Positions 58,972 to 64,000 of a stretch of 64,000 nt of DNA are shown in pieces (positions within the stretch are counted from its first letter, which is position 1; every line of letters starts with the position of its first letter). The position numbers were made by a program, and so were the translations under genes. Source of the stretch: CAZMNF01 sp964567595. GTDB lineage: Bacteria; Bipolaricaulota; Bipolaricaulia; RBG-16-55-9. The stretch is from NCBI GenBank assembly GCA_964567595.1, contig CAZMNF010000004.1:1-64000 (forward strand), given 5' to 3'. The notes under the pieces are model-generated. The model was given only the letters and a program-made list of their open reading frames with translations, did not search any database and was not told the origin of the DNA.

Positions 58972-60594
58972 ATGGCCGAAATCCTCGACGCGCTCCTCTC
59001 GGTTGCCCAGGTCGTGCTCATCTTCGGCGTCACGATCAGCTTCCTCGTCTTTATCCACGAGGGCGGCCACTTCCTCGTGGCCAAGTGGGCCGGCGTCTGG
59101 GTCCACGAGTTCGCCATCGGCATGGGGCCGGCCGCCTGGCGCCGCCAGCGCGGCGAGACGGAATACACCTTCCGCATTCTGCCCATCGGCGGCTACGTCC
59201 GCATGGCCGGCGAGGACGGCCTCGGCGACGAGGACAGCGAGATCCCGGAGGACCGGCTCTTCAGCAGCAAGTCCGGCTGGACCCGTTCGGCGATCATCTT
59301 CGCGGGCCCGTTCGTCAACGTCGTGGCGGCGCTCGCGCTCATGATCGCCTTCGTCAGCCTGGCCGGCATGTCCTACGTCGAGGTGGCCGAAGTGGCCCCC
59401 AATTCGCCCGCACAGGGCGTTTTGGAAAGCGGCGACAAGATCGTCGAGCTCAACGGCGAGGCGATCTACAGCGATCGACAAATCCCCACGATCGTGCAGA
59501 ACTCCGAAGGCGAACCGATAAGCGCCGTCGTCCAACGCGGCGACACGACCGAACAGGTCCAGCTCGATCCCTACCTCAACGAGGACCAAGGGCGATACCT
59601 CATTGGCGTCTACTTCGCCTATCCGCTCAACCGCGTTGCGGACGCCCCGGAGGGGTCGACGCTTGCCGCCCAAGGCCTCCAGTCCGGCGACGAGATTCTG
59701 TCCGTGGGCGGCACGCCCGTGGGAAGCTGGACCGAGGTCATCAACGCCTTCGACCGGGCCCAACGTTCGGACGGGTCGAGCGTGGCCGTTCAGGTCCGCC
59801 GCGACGGGGCCCGGCAGGAGCTGACCGTTGATGCAGGCCAGCTCGATCTCTCGGCCATCCAGGACTCGAGCGTGGCCATGCGCGTGCCGCCGACCTGGTC
59901 GACGGTCCGCAACGTCGAGTCGGGCTCCATCTGGGCGGAGGCCGGCCTTCAAGCGGGGGATCGACTGCTGACTGCCAACGGCCGACCGATCCATGGATCG
60001 GTCGATCTCGTCAAGGCGATCGAGCGAGCCCGCAGCGAGGACGACGCGGGAGCGCTCCAACTGGAGGTCAACCGGGATGGCCAAACCTCGACGTTGTCGG
60101 TCTCCTTGGCTGGCGCCGAGCTGGAGGCCATCATGGGGAATCTCCAGTTGGATCCGGCCCGGCGGCAGCCCGAGACGCTTTGGGCCGGCGTGCGGATCGG
60201 CAGCCAACAGATCTGGGACATCCTCGCGCTGACGTACTTCGGGCTCAAGCAGGTCTTCACCGGCCAGATGGAAGCCGGGCAGGCGTTCGTCGGTCCGGTC
60301 GGCATTGCCGACTTGTTGGGCCAGAGCATCGATCTCGGCTTCGGGTACTTCTTGCGGCTGGTCGCGCTGCTCAGCCTGATGCTCGGGGTCTTCAACATTC
60401 TGCCCTTCCCCGCGCTCGACGGCAGTCGCATCGTCCTGAACGGCATCAACGGCGTGCTCAAGATGGTCATCGGTCGGCCGATTCCACCGGAGAAGGAAGG
60501 CGTGCTCCACTACGTGGGCTTCGCGCTGCTCATGGCGCTGGTGCTGTTTATCACGTGGAACGACATCGAACGACTGTTCAGCGGCGGCTTCTGA
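58972..60594 (+). CDS. rseP: RIP zinc metalloprotease RseP with three PDZ domains
   Basis: This is a 540-residue site-2 protease. The zinc motif HEGGH is at 29-33 in the first helix, and the second metal motif NILPFPALDG at 475-484. Between them lie three PDZ-like domains (about 135-200, 222-290, 312-382, each with a GLxxGD-type loop), where most RseP/RasP proteins have one or two. It cuts transmembrane anti-sigma factors and signal peptides. Its substrate here is unknown. Confidence 0.93.
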   Translation: MAEILDALLSVAQVVLIFGVTISFLVFIHEGGHFLVAKWAGVWVHEFAIGMGPAAWRRQRGETEYTFRILPIGGYVRMAGEDGLGDEDSEIPEDRLFSSKSGWTRSAIIFAGPFVNVVAALALMIAFVSLAGMSYVEVAEVAPNSPAQGVLESGDKIVELNGEAIYSDRQIPTIVQNSEGEPISAVVQRGDTTEQVQLDPYLNEDQGRYLIGVYFAYPLNRVADAPEGSTLAAQGLQSGDEILSVGGTPVGSWTEVINAFDRAQRSDGSSVAVQVRRDGARQELTVDAGQLDLSAIQDSSVAMRVPPTWSTVRNVESGSIWAEAGLQAGDRLLTANGRPIHGSVDLVKAIERARSEDDAGALQLEVNRDGQTSTLSVSLAGAELEAIMGNLQLDPARRQPETLWAGVRIGSQQIWDILALTYFGLKQVFTGQMEAGQAFVGPVGIADLLGQSIDLGFGYFLRLVALLSLMLGVFNILPFPALDGSRIVLNGINGVLKMVIGRPIPPEKEGVLHYVGFALLMALVLFITWNDIERLFSGGF

Positions 60595-60614
60595 CGCGTG
60601 AGCGAATCCAACAG

Positions 60615-60643
60615 TTGACAGGTGCAGCGGCCTCCACTATCAT
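60615..60643 (+). promoter_or_regulatory. promoter of tRNA-Gln
   Basis: TTGACA (60615-60620) and TATCAT (60638-60643) have 17-base spacing, 14 bases before the tRNA. Confidence 0.65.
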
Positions 60644-60657
60644 CTCGATACAAGCAC

Positions 60658-60731
60658 TGGGAGATCGTCTAATGGCAGGACGACGGGTTCTGGTCCCGTT
60701 AGTGGAGGTTCGAATCCTCCTCTCCCAGCCA
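60658..60731 (+). tRNA. tRNA-Gln (anticodon CTG)
   Basis: The acceptor stem TGGGAGA (60658-60664) / TCTCCCA (60721-60727) is followed by G and an encoded CCA (60729-60731). The anticodon stem ACGGG/CCCGT encloses loop TTCTGGT, which reads CTG. The T-arm is GGAGGTTCGAATCCTCC. Confidence 0.95.
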
Positions 60732-60792
60732 GGCCCAATCCTCGACCGGCCATTCCCCGCAACCGAGGCATTCTGTACGCTCGCCTCCGCCG

Positions 60793-61479
60793 ATGGATAT
60801 CTGGATCGTTGAGTGGGCGGCGTTCAACGCCGCTGCCCTCCACCGCCATTTGAGCGACGAGGAACGGGAGCGAGCCGAACGCGCCACCCATGGTTCCGCG
60901 CGATCTCGCTTCGTCATCGCCCGCGCGCTCTTGCGCTGCTTGCTCGCTCGAGAACTGGACATCGCGCCCATCGATATTGGCATCGTGCGCAGCTCGCAGG
61001 GCAAACCGCAGCTCCAAAGTCCCTCGAACGGCATCGGCCTGCAGTTCAGCGTCAGCCACGCGGACCGATTCGGGGTGATCGGGCTGGCCCGAGGCACCGC
61101 GCTCGGCGTTGACGTCGAATCTCGCCATCCGGAGCGTTCCGTTGGGCGTCTAACAGAGCGGTACTTCACTGACCTCGAGGTGGCCGAGCTGCGCGGCCTG
61201 CCTGAGCAACGCCGCCATAACGCCTTCCTCACGATCTGGACGGCGAAGGAAGCCTTGATCAAGGCGCACGGCGAAACCGTGCCGCGCGCGCTCAAGGATC
61301 ACGAACTGGCCCTGCTCGACGACGGCTCGGCATCGCTGAGAAAGCTCCATGGCGATGTCGAGCGGGCGGCCGCGTGGCAGCTCGATACGGTCCGACTGGG
61401 AACGGATCATACGGCCACCGTTGCCGCGAAAGATCCGCATGCCGAGATCCGCTGGCAACGCCTGACCGACCCGCCCTAA
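60793..61479 (+). CDS. 4'-phosphopantetheinyl transferase (Sfp/Gsp type)
   Basis: This is a 228-residue enzyme activating carrier proteins with the CoA arm. It keeps the Sfp motifs QFSVSHAD, LGVDVESRHPER (Mg-binding Asp and Glu) and FLTIWTAKEALIKA. The two-domain size is that of Sfp, not AcpS. It may serve fatty acid or polyketide/peptide synthases; none is in this window. It is convergent with coaBC, which makes its CoA substrate's precursor. Confidence 0.87.
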   Translation: MDIWIVEWAAFNAAALHRHLSDEERERAERATHGSARSRFVIARALLRCLLARELDIAPIDIGIVRSSQGKPQLQSPSNGIGLQFSVSHADRFGVIGLARGTALGVDVESRHPERSVGRLTERYFTDLEVAELRGLPEQRRHNAFLTIWTAKEALIKAHGETVPRALKDHELALLDDGSASLRKLHGDVERAAAWQLDTVRLGTDHTATVAAKDPHAEIRWQRLTDPP

Positions 61480-61495
61480 CGGACACGGGCAGCGT

Positions 61496-62716
61496 TCAGG
61501 TCGGTGACGTCGACAGCATGGGGGCAACCCGTGCCAAGATCTCGCGAGCTAACGCCCGTTTGGTCTGACGCGGCAGCTCCTCGCTGCGGCCGTCAGGGTA
61601 GACGAGCGTCACGACGTTGTCGTCGCTCTCGGCCCCGACATGGGGTCCAGAGACGTCGTTGGCGACGACGAGATCGAGCCCTTTGTCACTCAGCTTGGAG
61701 CGCGCTTTGTCCAGCAGATCGTCGCTCTCCGCGGCAAATCCGACGATCAAGGGCCGTGTCGATTCGCCGCCCAGCGCGACGTGGATCTCCCGCAAGATAT
61801 CCGGAGTTGGCTCCAGCTCGATCGTCAGTCCCTTGCCGGAGAGCTTGCTCGTTTTCGCTTCGGCTACGTCTCTCGGCCGCCAATCCGATACAGCCGCCGC
61901 CATGACGAGAACGTCGTGGGACGTGAGCAAGCGAAGGACGGCGTCACGCATCTCGGCAGCGCTTTCCACTCGCTCGGTCGCCACGCCCGCCGGCTCCGAC
62001 AGTTGGGTCGGCCCGCTCACGAGCGTGACGCTTGCCGCGCCCGCGTCGCGCGCCGCCTCGGCCAGCGCGTACCCCATCTTTCCCGACGACCGATTGGTGA
62101 TCGCGCGCATGGGATCGAGCCGCTCGCGCGTCGGTCCCGCCGTCACGAGCACCGACCGCCCCGCCAGCCGCGAGCCATGAGCCAGCATCAACTCGGCCTC
62201 GCTCAAAATACGGTCCTCATCCGGGAATCGCCCCCGCCCGGATCGGCCACTGGCCAGCGCGCCCCGCTCGGCTTCCAGAAAGCGATAGCCGCGGGCCTCG
62301 AGCGTGCGCTGATTGCGCCGATAAATCGGATTGTCGATCATCGTCGTCTCCATGGCGGGCACCACAAGCGTCGGGGCCCGGCTCGCGGCCATGAGCGTGG
62401 TGAGATAGTCGTCCGCCAAGCCGTGGGCAAGCTTGCCCACGACGTCGAACGTGGCCGGCATGATGATCGCAAGGTCGGCCCGATGGGCCAACCGGACGTG
62501 CTCCAACGGAGCGTCCTGCCACAGGTCGCTCAGTACGGGGTGATGCGAAAGGGCTTCGAACGTGAGGGGCGTGACGAACTGCCGCGCGGCGTCGGTCATG
62601 ACGACGTGGACGTCGGCGCCGCGCTGACGGAGTTGGCTGATGACGCCCGCGGCTTTATAGGCGGCAATGCCGCCGCAGATGCCGCAGACGATCGTCGTTT
62701 TCGACATATCAGTCAT
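61496..62716 (-). CDS. coaBC: bifunctional phosphopantothenoylcysteine decarboxylase/phosphopantothenate-cysteine ligase
   Basis: This is a 406-residue CoA biosynthesis enzyme. The FMN CoaC domain (about 1-180) has GICGGIAAYKA, HVRLAHRADLAIIMPAT and VPAMETTM. The last replaces the usual PAMN Asn with Glu, an unusual change. The CoaB domain (about 190-400) has VTAGPTRERLDPMRAITNRS, then SSGKMGYALAE and AEAKTSKLSGKG. The start is ATG 62716, with ATG 62707 equally possible. Confidence 0.9.
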   Translation of the reverse strand: MTDMSKTTIVCGICGGIAAYKAAGVISQLRQRGADVHVVMTDAARQFVTPLTFEALSHHPVLSDLWQDAPLEHVRLAHRADLAIIMPATFDVVGKLAHGLADDYLTTLMAASRAPTLVVPAMETTMIDNPIYRRNQRTLEARGYRFLEAERGALASGRSGRGRFPDEDRILSEAELMLAHGSRLAGRSVLVTAGPTRERLDPMRAITNRSSGKMGYALAEAARDAGAASVTLVSGPTQLSEPAGVATERVESAAEMRDAVLRLLTSHDVLVMAAAVSDWRPRDVAEAKTSKLSGKGLTIELEPTPDILREIHVALGGESTRPLIVGFAAESDDLLDKARSKLSDKGLDLVVANDVSGPHVGAESDDNVVTLVYPDGRSEELPRQTKRALAREILARVAPMLSTSPT

Positions 62717-62821
62717 ATCGGGGGCAAGCCTACGCGCGATCGGGGAACGGCATCAAGCGCCCACCGCGTTGGCAACATCGACATCCGGGCGTGTCGCGCC
62801 AGTGAGAGGGAGGCCTCGTTC

Positions 62822-63940
62822 TCAGAACTCGAGGTCGAGGCCGAGGCTTGACTCCTGGAAGCCCTGTGGTGTTAGCAGCGTCGAAAACGTCAATCCTTCC
62901 CAGAACGCCTCCAGCTTGAACTGTTGTTGGCCCGTGTTGTTGAGAATTGAGGCCTGGCCCGTGAAATCGACCGACCCGAGCTGGGCGGTCAGCTGGAAGC
63001 GCTGCTCCTCGACGCCCTCGCCGCGGCTGAAGGTCGTGGTGCTTTTCAGGGTGTTGGATCCGAAGTCGTAGTCGACGGCGAACTTTCCTTGCTTGAGCTG
63101 GACTTTATCCTCCGCAGGCTCGAGTTCAGCTTGGCTGGTGACGTCACCGTTGCTGATCTTGACCGTCACCTCGCCGATGTTGAGCGCGCTCGGCAAGTCG
63201 TGTTGTTCTTTTGTGCGCTGTAGCACCGTGGACACGTCCAGCCCACTGACGCTTCGGTCCATGTTGAACACCAGCGTGACCTCGTCACCCGACTCCGGCA
63301 GGGGCACGTCCGCGTTCATGAGGCTCCGAGCCAGGTACTGCGTCAACCCCGACATGAAGTCGGCCTTGGCTTCCAGCGTCGTACCGCCCAACTGGAGGGA
63401 CAACTCTTGCGGCACGCGCTCGCCCAGGGTCGCATCGCTCGGAGGCATGTCGGACACCTGGACGAAGGTTCGGACCAGATCCTTGGTGACGTCCGGGTGG
63501 CGGGCCAAAAGGCTGATGTTCTCGCCGAACTGCATCTGGAGATCGGAGGCGGATCCCGGATTCGCCGAGGCTTCGTTGTGTTCCATGAGGCCCGATAGCG
63601 TGTAGTTCCGATTGAGCGGGACCTCGCTCGTCGGGTCGTCCGACGGCAGGCTCAGCCGCGAGCCATCGCGATCCGAGGAACGCTCGCTGTCCGTCTCGGC
63701 CGCCAGGCAATCGGCGTCGGCGTCGGGCTCGTCGCTCGACCGAGGCACGAGCCAACTGACCAGCGACGAAAGCATCTCCTCGACGGTTTCGGAATCGCCG
63801 TCCGGGGCGCCACACCGGGGCAAGGTTTCCGAGTTCTCGGCAGCAGCAGTGGCGGCCAACGGCCACGACATGGCGATCACGGCCCCGACCACAAGCGCCA
63901 TGATCCCCCATCGACGCCAACCAGTCCATGCCGTTTCCAT
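62822..63940 (-). CDS. secreted protein with C-terminal ~27-residue beta-hairpin repeats
   Basis: This is a 372-residue protein. A signal peptide (about 10-34, ending ATAAA) precedes an acidic linker and a helical/mixed middle region. The last roughly 110 residues are at least three repeats like those of the 41416-42282 protein, ending FSTLLTPQGFQESSLGLDLE plus a C-terminal Phe. It has two cysteines. No enzyme motif is seen. The start ATG 63940 removes an unsupported upstream extension. Function unknown; a surface-structure role is inferred. Confidence 0.68.
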   Translation of the reverse strand: METAWTGWRRWGIMALVVGAVIAMSWPLAATAAAENSETLPRCGAPDGDSETVEEMLSSLVSWLVPRSSDEPDADADCLAAETDSERSSDRDGSRLSLPSDDPTSEVPLNRNYTLSGLMEHNEASANPGSASDLQMQFGENISLLARHPDVTKDLVRTFVQVSDMPPSDATLGERVPQELSLQLGGTTLEAKADFMSGLTQYLARSLMNADVPLPESGDEVTLVFNMDRSVSGLDVSTVLQRTKEQHDLPSALNIGEVTVKISNGDVTSQAELEPAEDKVQLKQGKFAVDYDFGSNTLKSTTTFSRGEGVEEQRFQLTAQLGSVDFTGQASILNNTGQQQFKLEAFWEGLTFSTLLTPQGFQESSLGLDLEF

Positions 63941-64000
63941 TGAAAACACTTCCCGGAAGCTAATCTTAGCGCTGGCCCTTATTCGAATCAACACCCGACG

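Noticed and set aside
1..64000. CRISPR arrays, prophage or rRNA genes
   Set aside because: No regularly spaced repeats, phage structural genes or rRNA sequence were seen.

Overview
The window is GC-rich bacterial chromosome, densely coded on both strands, with about 60 protein genes, two tRNAs and one IS element. Gene content suggests a monoderm, respiring heterotroph that most resembles Chloroflexota. It has SpoVS, a MenA/polyprenyl-synthase pair, an MrfA/MrfB repair pair, an archaeal-type AsnRS, a BTAD/TPR regulator, abundant CocE/ATP-grasp/acyl-CoA metabolism and lipoprotein signals. The phylum is an inference from gene mix only. Start codons often follow GGAGG-like ribosome sites, but several genes look leaderless, and many promoters match TTGACA-N17-TATAAT.

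Layout. 0-3.4 kb: lipoprotein (cut by the left edge), ABC exporter, CDF cation transporter. 3.5-9.7 kb: a + strand run of cyclodeaminase-like, SuhB-like, AsnRS, ATP-grasp and CocE hydrolase genes. 9.8-10.9 kb: rpsF-ssb-rpsR. 11-20 kb: Ca/Na-type exchanger, a small RHH regulator, mrfB-mrfA DNA repair, a secreted metzincin with an EF hand, tRNA-Glu and membrane proteins. 20.4-23.3 kb: a decayed vWA gene beside a large BTAD/TPR regulator. 23.4-29.1 kb: spoVS-argS-ftsY and the isoprenoid-quinone genes. 29.2-35.9 kb: acyl-CoA dehydrogenase, THUMP methyltransferase, DsbA-like protein, Asp/Glu racemase, EamA transporter. 35.9-38.9 kb: an accessory island with two toxin-antitoxin pairs, an IS5-family element, a MITE-like repeat and a duplicated EamA 3' end. 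38.9-54.7 kb: amino-acid metabolism (trans-sulfuration, aspartate aminotransferase, a full aspartate-to-threonine set split over two divergent operons), mutL, CorC-like protein, MFS transporter and amt-glnB. 54.9-64 kb: DUF423, 2-hydroxyacid dehydrogenase, PQQ-type sugar dehydrogenase lipoprotein, tilS-rseP, tRNA-Gln, phosphopantetheinyl transferase, coaBC and a secreted repeat protein.

How it fits together. asd-lysC-hom (+) and thrC plus a phosphoglycerate-mutase-like 'thrB2' (-) make a complete threonine route only if the latter is the homoserine kinase. The aminotransferase and MetB-type enzyme feed the same amino-acid network, and amt-glnB supplies and senses ammonium. The most novel-looking signal is a roughly 27-residue beta-hairpin repeat shared by two otherwise unrelated secreted proteins (41416-42282 and 62822-63940).
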